DNA of 64,000 bases from Marinobacter profundi (GCF_002744715.1 NZ_KZ319370.1:186001-250000), one strand, 5' to 3'; positions 27,242 through 36,980 are shown, counted from the stretch's first letter. Notes: a model not told the origin generated them from the letters alone. Numbers and translations: made by a program.

Positions 27242-27281
27242 CCGGCCATAAGGCGTCACGGGTACGGTTTCGGGAGGAATC

Positions 27282-28712
27282 ATGATGAATGATCAACCCG
27301 GGCGATACCCGAGAACGGGGCGTTTGTTCTGGTCACTGGTGGCAGTTGCCCTCGGGGCTGTCCTGCTGCTGGGCGGCGAAGCCCGGGGTGTGGCCGCCGA
27401 CAACAATGGCGCCCGCGGCGGGCTTCTCCTCAGTATTGACGGGGCTATCGGCCCGGCGACCATGGATTATGTGGTCCGGGGTCTCCGCCGGGCCGAGGAC
27501 GAGGGCGCTGCCCTCGTCATTATCGAACTGGATACCCCGGGCGGCCTGGTCGAATCCATGCGGGGTATCATCAAGGAAATCCTCCTCTCCCCGGTCCCCG
27601 TTGTCAGTTTTGTCTTTCCCGAGGGTGCCCGCGCCGCCAGTGCCGGTACCTATCTGCTGTACGGCAGTCACGTGGCCGCGATGGCGCCGGCCACCCACCT
27701 CGGCTCTGCCACGCCCGTTCAGATGGGCGGCCTGCCGGGCAGCCCGGAGGAGCCGGCCAGTGACGACCAGTTTCCCCAGACCGAAGGCGATTCCGGCAAG
27801 CGCCGCGGAGGCAGCGCGATGGAGCGCAAGGTTCTGGAGGATGCCGTCAGCTACATCCGTGGGCTTGCCGAACGCCATGGCCGCAATGCCGACTGGGCCG
27901 AAGAGGCCGTGCGCGAGGCGGTCAACCTGGGCGCCAGCGAGGCGCTGGAGAACAACGTTATCGATGTGGTGGCCCGCAGCCTGGATGACCTGCTGGCTCA
28001 GCTGGACGGCCGGACCGTGCGCATGGCGGACGGTGAGCGCACCCTTGAAACGGCCGGCCTGGTGCTCAGTCGCTTTGCGCCGGATTGGCGAACCCGCCTG
28101 CTGTCGGTGATTACCGATCCCAACGTCGCCTATTTCCTGCTGATCATTGGTTTCTACGGCATTATTTTCGAACTGGCCAATCCCGGCGCCATGGTGCCTG
28201 GGGTGATTGGCGCCATTTGCCTGATCCTCGCGTTGTTTGCGTTCCAGGTGCTGTCGGTCAATTACGCCGGGCTGGCGCTCATTCTGCTGGGGCTGGCGTT
28301 TATCGTCGGCGAAGCGTTTCTGCCCAGCTTCGGTATGCTCGGGATCGGCGGTATCGTGGCCTTTGTTATCGGGTCGGTGATCCTGATGGATGGCAGCCAC
28401 CGGGATATTTCCCTGCCCACCATCGGCGGCACGGCGGCGGTCGCCGGCGGGTTTATCCTGTGGACGGTGACCCGCTTTATCGGTTTGCGCCGTCGCCACC
28501 CGGTCAGCGGGAGGGAACAGCTCGGTCATGAAGTAGCCGTTGCGCTGGACACCTTTGCCGCCGATGACGGGGGGTACCGGGGGCATGTCCGGCTCAGTGG
28601 TGAGCGCTGGAACGCGGTGTGCGCCGAACCGGTGAACGCGGGTGATCACGTCCATGTTACGGCGACCGAAGGGCTTACGGTGACGGTTGCACGGGGTAAC
28701 CCGCAGCCCTGA
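27282..28712 (+). CDS. NfeD-family membrane serine protease
   Basis: 476 residues: signal/anchor segment (about 15-38), a ClpP-like SppA domain (about 45-235) with Ser in ARAASAGTYLL and Lys in AMERKVLED, several membrane helices (about 270-400) and a C-terminal OB-fold NfeD domain. This is the long NfeD1b type, which in archaea cleaves the C-terminus of its slipin partner. The slipin gene follows 42 bases later, as in most genomes, so a membrane protease-slipin pair is expected here. GGGAGGA precedes the ATG at 27282. Confidence 0.9.
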   Translation: MMNDQPGRYPRTGRLFWSLVAVALGAVLLLGGEARGVAADNNGARGGLLLSIDGAIGPATMDYVVRGLRRAEDEGAALVIIELDTPGGLVESMRGIIKEILLSPVPVVSFVFPEGARAASAGTYLLYGSHVAAMAPATHLGSATPVQMGGLPGSPEEPASDDQFPQTEGDSGKRRGGSAMERKVLEDAVSYIRGLAERHGRNADWAEEAVREAVNLGASEALENNVIDVVARSLDDLLAQLDGRTVRMADGERTLETAGLVLSRFAPDWRTRLLSVITDPNVAYFLLIIGFYGIIFELANPGAMVPGVIGAICLILALFAFQVLSVNYAGLALILLGLAFIVGEAFLPSFGMLGIGGIVAFVIGSVILMDGSHRDISLPTIGGTAAVAGGFILWTVTRFIGLRRRHPVSGREQLGHEVAVALDTFAADDGGYRGHVRLSGERWNAVCAEPVNAGDHVHVTATEGLTVTVARGNPQP

Positions 28713-28754
28713 CCAGCCTGCGGTGTCATGATCGGATACAGACCAGGAGGCAAT

Positions 28755-29543
28755 ATGATCGGTGAACTGATTCCTTACCTTGCGCCGACAGTGGTGCTGC
28801 TGCTGATTCTCGGGTCAGCCATCAAGATCCTGCCTGAATACGAGCGGGGCGTGGTGTTCTTCCTGGGCCGTTTCCAGGGGGTGAAAGGGCCCGGCCTGAT
28901 CATCATTATCCCCGGGATCCAGCAAATGGTACGGGTCGACCTGCGGGTCGTCACCCTGGATGTGCCCAGTCAGGATGTGATTTCCAGGGATAACGTGACG
29001 GTTCGGGTCAACGCCGTGCTGTACTTCCGCGTGGTGGATCCCGAGCGGGCCATCATCCGGGTGGAAGATTACAACGCGGCGACCAGCCAGCTGGCGCAGA
29101 CAACCCTGCGCTCGGTGCTGGGCAAGCATGATCTCGACGAGATGTTGTCCGAGCGGGACAAGCTCAACGCGGATATCCAGGAAATCATTGATACCCAGAC
29201 CGAGGAATGGGGCATCAAGGTGGCTAACGTGGAGATCAAGCATGTCGATCTGAACGAGTCCATGGTGCGGGCAATTGCCCGTCAGGCCGAGGCGGAACGG
29301 GAGCGGCGGGCCAAGGTCATTCACGCGGAGGGCGAGTTACAGGCGTCGAAAAAACTGGTGGAGGCGGCCGATATCATGTCGACCAATTCGGGGGCGATGC
29401 AGTTGCGTTACATGCAGACCCTGGCGGATATGAGCAACCACAATGCCACGACGATTGTGTTCCCGTTACCACTGGATCTGGTGAAGACGTTCCTCAAGGA
29501 CTCCCCGGCAAAGGATACCCCCGCCACGCCGGGTGACAGTTGA
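28755..29543 (+). CDS. Slipin (SPFH/stomatin family)
   Basis: 262 residues from ATG 28755, which has AGGAGG five bases upstream. One N-terminal membrane segment ([18 protein letters not shown]) is followed by the SPFH domain (about 30-200) with [20 protein letters not shown], and a helical stretch ([14 protein letters not shown]). Slipins oligomerise on the membrane; with NfeD they form a membrane quality-control pair. The neighbour at 27282 is the partner protease. A terminator at 29561-29589 closes the unit. Confidence 0.92.
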   Translation: MIGELIPYLAPTVVLLLILGSAIKILPEYERGVVFFLGRFQGVKGPGLIIIIPGIQQMVRVDLRVVTLDVPSQDVISRDNVTVRVNAVLYFRVVDPERAIIRVEDYNAATSQLAQTTLRSVLGKHDLDEMLSERDKLNADIQEIIDTQTEEWGIKVANVEIKHVDLNESMVRAIARQAEAERERRAKVIHAEGELQASKKLVEAADIMSTNSGAMQLRYMQTLADMSNHNATTIVFPLPLDLVKTFLKDSPAKDTPATPGDS

Positions 29544-29560
29544 GGCAGGTGTCCGCCCAC

Positions 29561-29589
29561 AAAAAAGGCCGGTGAGTAACCGGCCTTTT
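29561..29589. terminator. Bidirectional intrinsic terminator
   Basis: AAAAGGCCGGT and ACCGGCCTTTT form an 11-bp perfect stem around five bases, with an A-run before and T residues after, so it should work on both strands. It lies between the convergent slipin and Lpp-like genes. Confidence 0.9.
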
Positions 29590-29606
29590 GTCGGTCGCAA
29601 CAGCCC

Positions 29607-29888
29607 TTACTTCTGGCTGGCGCGCTCCAGCATACGCTTGGCACGCTCGTTGGCTTCGTCGGCAGCCTGTTGGGCGGCACGAGCAGCAGCCAGAGCTTCG
29701 TCTGCAGTCTGCTGGGCAGAACGTGCAGCGCTAGCAGCGCTGTTGGCGGTGTTCAGAGCGTTTTCGGCAGTCTGCTCGGCAGAAGTCGCAGTTGCGTTGG
29801 CTTCGTCGAGAGCAGCCTGGTCAGTAGTGGCACAGCCGGCAGTTACGACGGTGGCCAGAGCAAACCCTGCAATAGTCAATTTACGCAT
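29607..29888 (-). CDS. Lpp/OprI-like alanine-zipper lipoprotein
   Basis: 93 residues. The lipoprotein signal ends in the lipobox VTAGC, so Cys19 is the lipidated residue. The mature part is an alanine-rich heptad repeat (ALNTANSAASAARSAQQTAD) that should form a trimeric coiled coil, ending in RASQK, where the terminal lysine can be bonded to peptidoglycan as in Lpp and OprI. It anchors the outer membrane to the wall. AGGGGA lies six bases before the ATG. Two L,D-transpeptidases within 3.5 kb are possible attaching enzymes. Confidence 0.92.
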   Translation of the reverse strand: MRKLTIAGFALATVVTAGCATTDQAALDEANATATSAEQTAENALNTANSAASAARSAQQTADEALAAARAAQQAADEANERAKRMLERASQK

Positions 29889-30069
29889 ATCAAATCCCCT
29901 TATTGGTCATTTTACTTCCTGTGATCCAGAAGTCAGTGTAGCCGACATCCTGTCGACTCGCGCCGATAGGCAACGACTACCGGAGTCGTGAAACAGTGTA
30001 AAACACAATCGAGCAAAATGTTAACTAACGATACGTAAAACTTCTGAGGATATGACAACAACTTAATGC

Positions 30070-30633
30070 TCAGGGGAGGATGCGGATGGGGGTACCGTCG
30101 GCGACCAGTTGCCAGATTTCATCCATCTCTTCGTTGGTGACTGCAATGCAGCCATTGGTCCAGTCCAGCCCTGCATACGCAAACGCCATGTCGCCGGCCT
30201 CGTTGGGCAGGCCGTGAATCATAATGCTGCCACCGGGGTCCAGGCCCCAGGCCCGGGCCAGTTCGGCGTCACGCTTGTTCGGGTAGGAAATGTGGATGGA
30301 CTTGTAGAAATCGCTGTTGGAATTACGCCAGTCCAGCAAATACTCGCCTTCCGGGGTCCGTTCATCGCCCTCGTAAAGCTTGTGTCCCTTGGGATTTTCG
30401 CCAAGGGAGATGCGGTAGCTGCGGACGACGTCTTCGCCGTCAAGCAGGTACAGGCGGCGCTCACCTTTGCGGACCAGGACTTCGCTGATATCGGCGGCGA
30501 TCTCCAGCTTGGCGGGCTTGCTCTCCGGCATGCGCATGTCGGCCCGGGCAAGCAGGTCGGTAGCAGCGGCGGTGATCGGCAGCAGCAGGCTGGCGGTCAT
30601 TAACAGCAATGTCAGGAAGCGTCTGGCAGTCAT
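30070..30633 (-). CDS. L,D-transpeptidase family protein, YafK-like
   Basis: 187 residues: a signal peptide (TLLLMTASLLLPITAAA) and a YkuD domain (about 45-187). The histidine is in MIHGLPNE and the nucleophile in DWTNGCIAVTNEEM, so the active site is intact. In E. coli the related YafK (DpaA) cleaves Lpp from the wall rather than attaching it, so opposing roles with the enzyme at 26183 are conceivable. It lies 180 bases upstream of the Lpp-like gene on the same strand with its own promoter region. Confidence 0.85.
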   Translation of the reverse strand: MTARRFLTLLLMTASLLLPITAAATDLLARADMRMPESKPAKLEIAADISEVLVRKGERRLYLLDGEDVVRSYRISLGENPKGHKLYEGDERTPEGEYLLDWRNSNSDFYKSIHISYPNKRDAELARAWGLDPGGSIMIHGLPNEAGDMAFAYAGLDWTNGCIAVTNEEMDEIWQLVADGTPIRILP

Positions 30634-30732
30634 GAAATTGGCTTACTGAAGATTAATGTGGATCTGGCACAGTTTATAGCATAGCCCGCAAGCCAGCTGT
30701 TAAGAGGTTTTGTTAACTTTTTGCGTTATCTC

Positions 30733-32466
30733 TTATCTCGACGGGCTATTTTGTGAACTGTCCATCTTCAGGCCGACCTTGGTGACCTGGTCGGCTTCGG
30801 TTGCCCGTGCCACCAGGGTTACCGGACCGAGTGTGACGGTATCGCCCACCACCGGGTGACCCTTGGTGCGCCGTGCAAAACACTCGGCCAGGGACAGCTC
30901 CGGTGGCAGCTCGTCGAACTCGATACCATAGACCTGTTCGACGTCGCCAAGCAACGCGTCGCCGTTGAGGACAAAGTCGCCAAAGAAGGCCCTTTCCGCC
31001 AGGTGCTTGGGCGCCTGGCGACCGCTCATCACCTTGCCGAGTTCGGTCAGCGCCGCGGGGGTGGCAAACATGGCCACGACATCACCGGAACGGACTTCCA
31101 GGTCCGGCCTTGGCTGGTAACAGACCCGGTGGCGGAATACCCCGGCCACCGCGGTGTTCTCCGGCAGCCTGAGCTGGCCGAGGGGCCGCGCTGCCTGCCA
31201 GATTTCACCCCGCAGCGGGAACAGCATCAGTTCGTGGTCGCCGGTGGCCGGAACGTCCAGCGGCAGCCGGCGGTAGGGGTCTTCGCCCGCCGGCACTTCC
31301 AGCCGCAGTTTGCGGGCCAGCGGTGCAAGGGAGGTGCCCTGCACCACCAGCGACACCAGCACGATGAAGAACGCCACGTGGAAAATCATCTGGGCTTCCG
31401 GCAGGTCGGCGATGATGGGGAACAGCGCGAGTACGATCGGCACTGCTCCGCGCAATCCGACCCAGCTGATAAAGCCCAGTTCCCGCCGGTTGAAGCCGAA
31501 GGGCCAGAGGGTCACCAGCACGGTCAGTGGCCGGATCACGAAGATCAGCGCCAGGGCAAGTACCAGGCCGCCGCCAGCCAGCCCGAGCAGTTCGGACGGG
31601 GTCACCAGCAGCCCGAGCATCAGGAACAGGCAGAGCTGGGCGAGCCAGGCCATGCCGTCATGGACTTGCAGGATCATCGGCATCATCCGTACGGACTGGT
31701 TGCCGATGACCACCCCGGCCAGATAGATGGCAAGGAAACCACTGCCACCGAGGGCGTTGGTGCCGGAAAATACCACCATGCCGGCAGCCACGACCAGCAA
31801 CGGATAGAGCGAGGGAGTCAGGCGGATCAGGTTGGCCAGCCGGGCGATTGCAAAGCCCCCGGCCACCCCGAGAATGGCTCCGATCCCGAACTGTTTGACC
31901 AGCATCACCAGGCTGTCCAGGGCAGCGTTGCCGCCACTGCTGGCAATCAGGGTGACCAGCATCAGGGTGAGGAAAATGGCCATCGGGTCGTTACTGCCCG
32001 ATTCGATCTCCAGGGTGGCGCTGACCCGCTCGTTGAGGTGCAGGCCGCGTCCCTGCAGCAGCGAGAACACTGCCGCCGCGTCGGTGGAGGAGATGATCGC
32101 GCCGATCAGCAACGCGGTCATCCAGTGCAGGTCGAAAACCCACCAGGCCACCAGTCCGGCGCCAAAGGCGGTAATGAACACCCCGAGGGTGGCAAGCATC
32201 AGTGCCGGGCGCAGGCCGACACGAAAGGTTTCGGCGCGGGTCCGCATGCCGCCGTCCAGCAGGATGACCCCGAGCGCGAGGTTGGCGATCAGGAAGGCCA
32301 GTTCGAAGTTGTCAAAATTGACCCCACCCGGGCCGTCTTCCCCCATCATCATGCCGACGACAAGAAAAATCAGCAGCACCGGCATGCCTACGCGGCTCGA
32401 CAACGGACTGAGCACAATGCTGATAACCAGCATCAGTGCTCCGATCAGGGTAAAGGTAGGGTCCAT
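30733..32466 (-). CDS. K+/H+ antiporter, NhaP2/CvrA type
   Basis: 577 residues from ATG 32466, which has GGAG five bases upstream. The first 390 residues are 12-13 membrane segments of the CPA1 fold, with SSTDAAAVFSLL and ESGSNDPMA as ion-binding signatures. The rest is cytosolic: a TrkA-C domain (about 395-480, with LRSGDVVAMFA-like VRSGDVVAMFATP) and a CorC/HlyC-like C-terminal domain. This domain order is that of NhaP2, which exports potassium in exchange for protons and helps at low osmolarity. Consistent with a halotolerant lifestyle. Confidence 0.9.
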   Translation of the reverse strand: MDPTFTLIGALMLVISIVLSPLSSRVGMPVLLIFLVVGMMMGEDGPGGVNFDNFELAFLIANLALGVILLDGGMRTRAETFRVGLRPALMLATLGVFITAFGAGLVAWWVFDLHWMTALLIGAIISSTDAAAVFSLLQGRGLHLNERVSATLEIESGSNDPMAIFLTLMLVTLIASSGGNAALDSLVMLVKQFGIGAILGVAGGFAIARLANLIRLTPSLYPLLVVAAGMVVFSGTNALGGSGFLAIYLAGVVIGNQSVRMMPMILQVHDGMAWLAQLCLFLMLGLLVTPSELLGLAGGGLVLALALIFVIRPLTVLVTLWPFGFNRRELGFISWVGLRGAVPIVLALFPIIADLPEAQMIFHVAFFIVLVSLVVQGTSLAPLARKLRLEVPAGEDPYRRLPLDVPATGDHELMLFPLRGEIWQAARPLGQLRLPENTAVAGVFRHRVCYQPRPDLEVRSGDVVAMFATPAALTELGKVMSGRQAPKHLAERAFFGDFVLNGDALLGDVEQVYGIEFDELPPELSLAECFARRTKGHPVVGDTVTLGPVTLVARATEADQVTKVGLKMDSSQNSPSR

Positions 32467-32558
32467 GGCTACTCCGCTTCTGTTGCCCCGATGATAACAG
32501 GTCAACTCCGCGGCGGGCGCCCTCTGGCAGGGTACACCAGGAAAATTTTCGCAGGCCC

Positions 32559-32588
32559 TTGTCCGCGGGCCGGCGGGCAGATTATAGT
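32559..32588 (+). promoter_or_regulatory. Probable promoter of tRNA-Gly
   Basis: TTGTCC at 32559-32564 and TATAGT at 32583-32588 with 18 bases between. The tRNA begins 30 bases after the -10, a usual leader length. A GC-rich spacer fits a stringent-type stable RNA promoter. Confidence 0.55.
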
Positions 32589-32617
32589 CTGCAGGACGTG
32601 GCCGGTCGTGCCCTGCT

Positions 32618-32691
32618 GCGGGTGTAGTTCAATGGTAGAACGGCAGCTTCCCAAGCTGCATACGAGGGTTCGATTCCCTTCACCCGCTCCA
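32618..32691 (+). tRNA. tRNA-Gly (anticodon CCC)
   Basis: 74 nt including an encoded CCA. The acceptor GCGGGTG pairs with CACCCGC, followed by T and CCA. The anticodon stem is CAGCT/AGCTG with loop bases TCCCA holding CCC, and the T-arm GAGGGTTCGATTCCCTT is canonical. It closely matches known bacterial glycine tRNAs that read GGG. It stands alone between the antiporter and ndh. Confidence 0.97.
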
Positions 32692-32753
32692 TCCCCCCCG
32701 GTAAAGCTGCCGCTGTTTCCCTTCCCGATCGGTTTTTGTTTCCAGTCCTTGCA

Positions 32754-34064
32754 TCAGTGCAGTTTGAGCCGTGGGTGCATGGCCCGGCTGATCCGGTCCA
32801 TCAGCCAGATAATGCCGGTGCGTACCACGCCGTGCAGCGCCACCTGGTGCATGCGATACAGCGAGATATAGAACAACCGGGCGACCTTGCCTTCGATGTA
32901 CATGCTGCGGCCGGACAGGTTGCCCATCAGGTTGCCCACGGTGGTGTAGCGGCTGAAGTTGATCAGCGAGCCATGGTCGTTGTAGACGAACGGCACCGCG
33001 GCCCCGCCTTCGAGGCGACGGCTGAGGGTCTTGAACAGGGTGTCCGCCTGCTGGTGGGCGGCCTGGGCCCGGGGTGGCACCGGGCGTTCCGAGTCCGGTT
33101 GCGGGCATGCGGCACAGTCGCCAAGGGCAAAGATATTGCTGTCGCCGGTGGTTTGCAGGGTCTGCTCGACCACCAGCTGGTTGCCCCGGTTCACTGCCAG
33201 TCCGTCGAGCTCGGCGAGGAAGGCCGGCGCCTTGATACCCGCCGCCCAGATGGTCATCTCCGAAGCCAGTTCGGTGCCGTCTTTCATCACGATGGTGCCG
33301 GCCCGGACCTCACTGACCGGCTGGCCGGTCAATACCTGCACATGCTGGCGTTCCAGTTCCCGGGTTGCCGCTGCGGATAACCGCCCCGGCAGGGCGGGCA
33401 GGATGCGGTCGGCGGCTTCCACCACGGTGATGGAGACGTCCTGCGAGCGCAGGTGGTTCATGCCGTAGACCGGAAGCTCACGGGACGCCAGCCGCAGCTC
33501 CGCCGCCAGCTCGACCCCCGTGGCACCGGCCCCGATGATGGTGATCGGCAGCTCATGGCGCTTACCGGCGAGGGCCTCGTGGTTCTTGCGCAGGAAGGCA
33601 TTGAGCAGCAGTTTGTGGAAGCGTCGGGCCTGCTCGAGGCTGTCGAGGAACAGGCAATGCTGCTGGGCGCCGGGGGTGCCGAAGTCATTGGCGGTGCTGC
33701 CCACGGCCAGGACGAGGGTGTCATAGCTGATCCGGCGTTCGGGTACCACCTCGGCGCCGTCGTCGTCGCGGAACGCGGCAATGACGATTTCCCGGGCTTG
33801 CCGGTCCAGCCCGCTCATCCGCCCCAGCTGGAATTCGTAGTGGTGCTTGCGAGCATGGGCGCGGTAATTGATTTCGTTGGCGTTGGCGTCCAGGGAGCCG
33901 GAGGCGACTTCGTGCAGCAGGGGCTTCCAGACATGGGTCAGCCCGGCGTCCACCAGGGTAATGCGGGCTTTCTTGCGCTTGCCCAGTTTATTTCCCAGAC
34001 GGGTGACCAGTTCCAGGCCACCGGCACCGCCGCCGATGACCACAATATGATGCAGGTTATCCAT
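32754..34064 (-). CDS. ndh: Type II NADH dehydrogenase
   Basis: 436 residues. FAD site IGGGAGGLE (10-18) near the N-terminus, NADH site IIGAGATGVELAAEL in the middle, and the second FAD contact IFALGDCAACPQP. The C-terminal amphipathic helices that bind the membrane surface are present (RLFYISLYRMHQ). NDH-2 transfers electrons from NADH to quinone without pumping protons. It converges on the tRNA, and a long hairpin lies just upstream of its start, in its leader or promoter region. Confidence 0.93.
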   Translation of the reverse strand: MDNLHHIVVIGGGAGGLELVTRLGNKLGKRKKARITLVDAGLTHVWKPLLHEVASGSLDANANEINYRAHARKHHYEFQLGRMSGLDRQAREIVIAAFRDDDGAEVVPERRISYDTLVLAVGSTANDFGTPGAQQHCLFLDSLEQARRFHKLLLNAFLRKNHEALAGKRHELPITIIGAGATGVELAAELRLASRELPVYGMNHLRSQDVSITVVEAADRILPALPGRLSAAATRELERQHVQVLTGQPVSEVRAGTIVMKDGTELASEMTIWAAGIKAPAFLAELDGLAVNRGNQLVVEQTLQTTGDSNIFALGDCAACPQPDSERPVPPRAQAAHQQADTLFKTLSRRLEGGAAVPFVYNDHGSLINFSRYTTVGNLMGNLSGRSMYIEGKVARLFYISLYRMHQVALHGVVRTGIIWLMDRISRAMHPRLKLH

Positions 34065-34080
34065 AACAGCTTACCTTGAA

Positions 34081-34127
34081 GTGAAGACAGCCAAGGGCTC
34101 TGGGCCAGAACCCTTGGCTTTCTTCAC
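34081..34127. repeat. 47-nt near-perfect palindrome
   Basis: GTGAAGACAGCCAAGGG (34081-34097) pairs with CCCTTGGCTTTCTTCAC (34111-34127) with one mismatch, and the interior TCTGGGCCAGA is itself palindromic, so nearly the whole 47 bases fold. It lies 17 bases upstream of the ndh start codon and downstream of the gene ending at 34306. No T-run of note follows, so it may act as a leader structure, or as a weak terminator of the upstream gene. The rest of the 241-bp gap shows nothing else. Confidence 0.8.
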
Positions 34128-34305
34128 GGTACGGCAGGACATGGTGGCAGTGGGGCGTAATGCTAACGCGTCGCGCCGGGACGGACAATTCTCCCGATGG
34201 CCCGGAAGGCCTGTGCGACTTTGTGATGACGTCAATGGTGCGATCGCGGGCACGGGGCATCCGCCCGGAGTGGCCTCCGGACGGGTGTTGTGGCGCCGGT
34301 GCCGG

Positions 34306-35577
34306 TTACATCAGGCGAACGCTGCGGATCTGAGACAGCTCCACCGGGATGTCCATGTTGCCGCCATGAACATACTGCCGTAGTTGGATGCGCTGGCCAT
34401 CGACCCTGAGGATCCGGCCCTTCATGGTGCGGCCGCCGACCAGGTTCAGGCTGACGTCCTTTTGCAGGTGGCGGGCCAGTGCGGTGGCAGTGACGGCGAC
34501 GGTGTTGCGGGTTACGGCAACCGCGTCACTGGCGGATCCGCGGCTGGCCTCGCGGCTGTCGTCCCCGGTCACGGCTTCGGCCTTTGCCATTGCCACGGCC
34601 TGCAGGGGCAGGTTTGCCGTGCCGATTTTCGGGTTCAGGCGCTGGCTGAGATAGACCGGATCGGTACTCAGGTAGTTCTCGGTCAGATCCAGCCGCGGAA
34701 ATGGCGCGATTTCCAGCAATAAGGTGTTACCGGGCTGCTCCAGGTAATCCCGGTAGGCGTCCATCACCGTGGTGCCGGGATCTATGGTCAGCGCCTGCCA
34801 GTTCTGGCGCCAGGCGGTTAGATGCTGCTCGCGGAATTCTGCAGGACTGACGTCGGTCTGCCTGGCGCAGAAGTCGGCGACCCGGCGCAGATAACCCCGG
34901 TCCTTGACCTCCAGGCTGGCAAAACTGAGTCGGGAGGAGCGGGCAAAGGCGGGGGTGGCGCCGACGTTATCAAGGCTCATGTCGTTGTCGAACACCACCT
35001 TGAAGGTGACGGCGGCCTGGCCGCGGGTCTCGAACTCGCCCTCGATGGCAAAGCGGGTGCCGGCGTCAGTTACCCGGTAGCCCAGGCTGGTGTCCCAGAC
35101 CAGGGTGCTGTAGCCCATGGCCGCCAGGTCACCTGCGTCGAAGTGATCGCGGTCACCGCAACCGGCGGCCTCGAAGCGGGCAAAGGGGTTGTCGCCGCCG
35201 GCTTTCGCCAGTAGGTCGAGGTATTCACTGTCAATGTCGAGGGCGACGCCCTGCACCGACAGCTGCATGTGATCCGGAATCTGTTTCTCCCGGAGCTGGC
35301 CGCCGAGTCGGAACAGCACCCAGGGGTTGCCGGTGTCCAGCTTGACCCGCTCCACGGTAATTTCGTCCGGTGAGCTATGGGGTTGGAAGGCCATGTTGGC
35401 AATTTCAACGCTGCCCGACGGGTGCAGCGTAACGTCGCCGTACACCAGTTCACCGATCGGAGACAGCTGGGTGGCAATCTGGTCCAGCCCTTCGGTTATG
35501 TCCCGTTTGATCTGGTAATGGGAATAGAACAGCGCACTGGCGATGACCACGACAAGGATCAGAAAGGTACGTTTCAT
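34306..35577 (-). CDS. Hypothetical membrane-anchored protein with Sm-like tail
   Basis: 423 residues from ATG 35577 (AGGAA upstream). One N-terminal membrane segment (RTFLILVVVIASALFYS) would place the bulk in the periplasm. The region about 40-110 resembles AsmA-type beta-rich repeats (GSVEIANMAFQP, DEITVERVKLDTG). The last 55 residues (LNLVGGRTMKGRILRVDG, QRIQLRQYVHGG) look like an LSm-like beta-barrel. The protein is not one I can name. It is flanked by genes on both strands with no clear operon. Confidence 0.6.
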   Translation of the reverse strand: MKRTFLILVVVIASALFYSHYQIKRDITEGLDQIATQLSPIGELVYGDVTLHPSGSVEIANMAFQPHSSPDEITVERVKLDTGNPWVLFRLGGQLREKQIPDHMQLSVQGVALDIDSEYLDLLAKAGGDNPFARFEAAGCGDRDHFDAGDLAAMGYSTLVWDTSLGYRVTDAGTRFAIEGEFETRGQAAVTFKVVFDNDMSLDNVGATPAFARSSRLSFASLEVKDRGYLRRVADFCARQTDVSPAEFREQHLTAWRQNWQALTIDPGTTVMDAYRDYLEQPGNTLLLEIAPFPRLDLTENYLSTDPVYLSQRLNPKIGTANLPLQAVAMAKAEAVTGDDSREASRGSASDAVAVTRNTVAVTATALARHLQKDVSLNLVGGRTMKGRILRVDGQRIQLRQYVHGGNMDIPVELSQIRSVRLM

Positions 35578-35869
35578 AAGGTTCCTGCAGGGGGTTCCGT
35601 TTCCGGACTCAGCGTCCATTGCTGGCCCCGCTGATAACCGGCGGGCCTTGCGGAATCATACCTTACCGATTTGTAAGTTTCCAAGGCGGCAGATTTTATA
35701 GCTTTCGGACATAAGGCTGTCCGCCGGGAGCTGGCCAGGCGTCGCGCTGGATTGCTGGCGCAGCAGCGATGTGGCCGCCACGTGGAGTTTTCCGCCCAGG
35801 TGGACTAGCCTGAACGAGGCGCTGATGCGTTATCGTCCAACCCAACTCCAGAGCAACCGGGAGAATCCC

Positions 35870-36322
35870 GTGACCACTGTCCGCCTTATTGTTGTTGTAG
35901 TCGCTGCTTTGTTCAGTGGCCTGGTGAATGCCGCTGACGGGATGACAACCCTGAAGAGCCCCCACAGTGCCAGTGAAACCATGGATCGACTCGAGGCCGT
36001 CATCAAGGAACGGAATCTTGGAGTGTTTGCGCGTATCGACCATGCCGCGGGCGCCCGCAAGATCGGCAAATCACTGCGGCCGACGGAAGTGATTATCTTC
36101 GGAAATCCACAGGGTGGCACGCCGTTCATGGCGTGTGCCCAGACGGTCGGTATCGATCTGCCGCTGAAGGCTCTGGTGTGGGAGGATGAGTCGTCACAGG
36201 TCTGGCTTGGTTATAACGAGCCGGCCTACCTCGCGCAGCGGCATGGCGCGGTTGATTGTCCGGTGGTCGAAAATCTGGCCAAGGCGCTGGACGGCATCGC
36301 CCGTGCCGCCGTCGCCCCATAG
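35870..36322 (+). CDS. DUF302-family exported protein
   Basis: 150 residues from GTG 35870, chosen because CGGGAGA precedes it and a signal peptide follows at once (TTVRLIVVVVAALFSGLVNA). The mature part matches DUF302 (SASETMDRLEAVIKERNLGVFA, EVIIFGNPQGGTPFM), a periplasmic alpha/beta fold of unknown function found near metal or redox genes. The single cysteine pair (MACAQ, DCPVV) might be functional. It converges on the TetR gene. Confidence 0.75.
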   Translation: MTTVRLIVVVVAALFSGLVNAADGMTTLKSPHSASETMDRLEAVIKERNLGVFARIDHAAGARKIGKSLRPTEVIIFGNPQGGTPFMACAQTVGIDLPLKALVWEDESSQVWLGYNEPAYLAQRHGAVDCPVVENLAKALDGIARAAVAP

Positions 36323-36350
36323 AGCCTAAGGGGAGGTCACCGGGCTGACC

Positions 36351-36956
36351 TCAGTGATGCAGCCGGTAGGGCTCCAGCAGTAACGCCATATCCTCTCCCA
36401 GTTGCCGCACATGGGCGGCGGTGACGTCCCGTTGGGCAAACGAACGTAAGCCGATGATCTGTGCCTGCAGCAAGCGGGCGAGGCGCGGGCAGTCGGTGTC
36501 CGGTTTCAGCTCGCCGCGGGCTTTGGCCGTCGTGAGTACTTCGGCCAGGCGTGTTTCTATGGCTGCGAGAATCCCGTTTACCTGATCACCCAGCGGACCG
36601 TCGGTATGACTGGTCTCCAGCAGCGTTTTGACCACCATGCAGGCCCGCGATGGCACCGTAGCGCCCGGAGCGCAGGCCGCGGCAATGTTACGGAGGTAAT
36701 CCTGCAGGCCGTCGATGATGGCGTCGTAACCGGCCAGGTGGTCTGCCAGTTCCTTGCCTCCCCGCTCGGCATAACGTGCCAACGCTTCCGCAAACAGCCC
36801 GTCCTTGCTGCCAAATGTGGCATAAATGCTGCCCGGGCGCATGTCGAGAGCCTGTTCGATCTGCTTCATGGATGTGGCGTGATAACCCTTCTCCCAAAAC
36901 AGGGCAACGGCGTGATCCAGGGCAATCTGGCGGTCAAAGCGTGGAGTTCTGGCCAT
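36351..36956 (-). CDS. TetR-family repressor
   Basis: 201 residues from ATG 36956. The N-terminal helix-turn-helix is MKQIEQALDMRPGSIYATFG, and the C-terminal domain matches the TetR_C_16-like group. It is divergent from the CMD-family gene at 37072, with a 115-bp gap holding three similar 14-bp sites, so it most likely represses both itself and that gene. The ligand is probably an electrophile or aldehyde, to judge by related regulators, but this is an inference. Confidence 0.87.
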   Translation of the reverse strand: MARTPRFDRQIALDHAVALFWEKGYHATSMKQIEQALDMRPGSIYATFGSKDGLFAEALARYAERGGKELADHLAGYDAIIDGLQDYLRNIAAACAPGATVPSRACMVVKTLLETSHTDGPLGDQVNGILAAIETRLAEVLTTAKARGELKPDTDCPRLARLLQAQIIGLRSFAQRDVTAAHVRQLGEDMALLLEPYRLHH

Positions 36957-36980
36957 AACGGTTTGCTGCGTTTGGGAATT

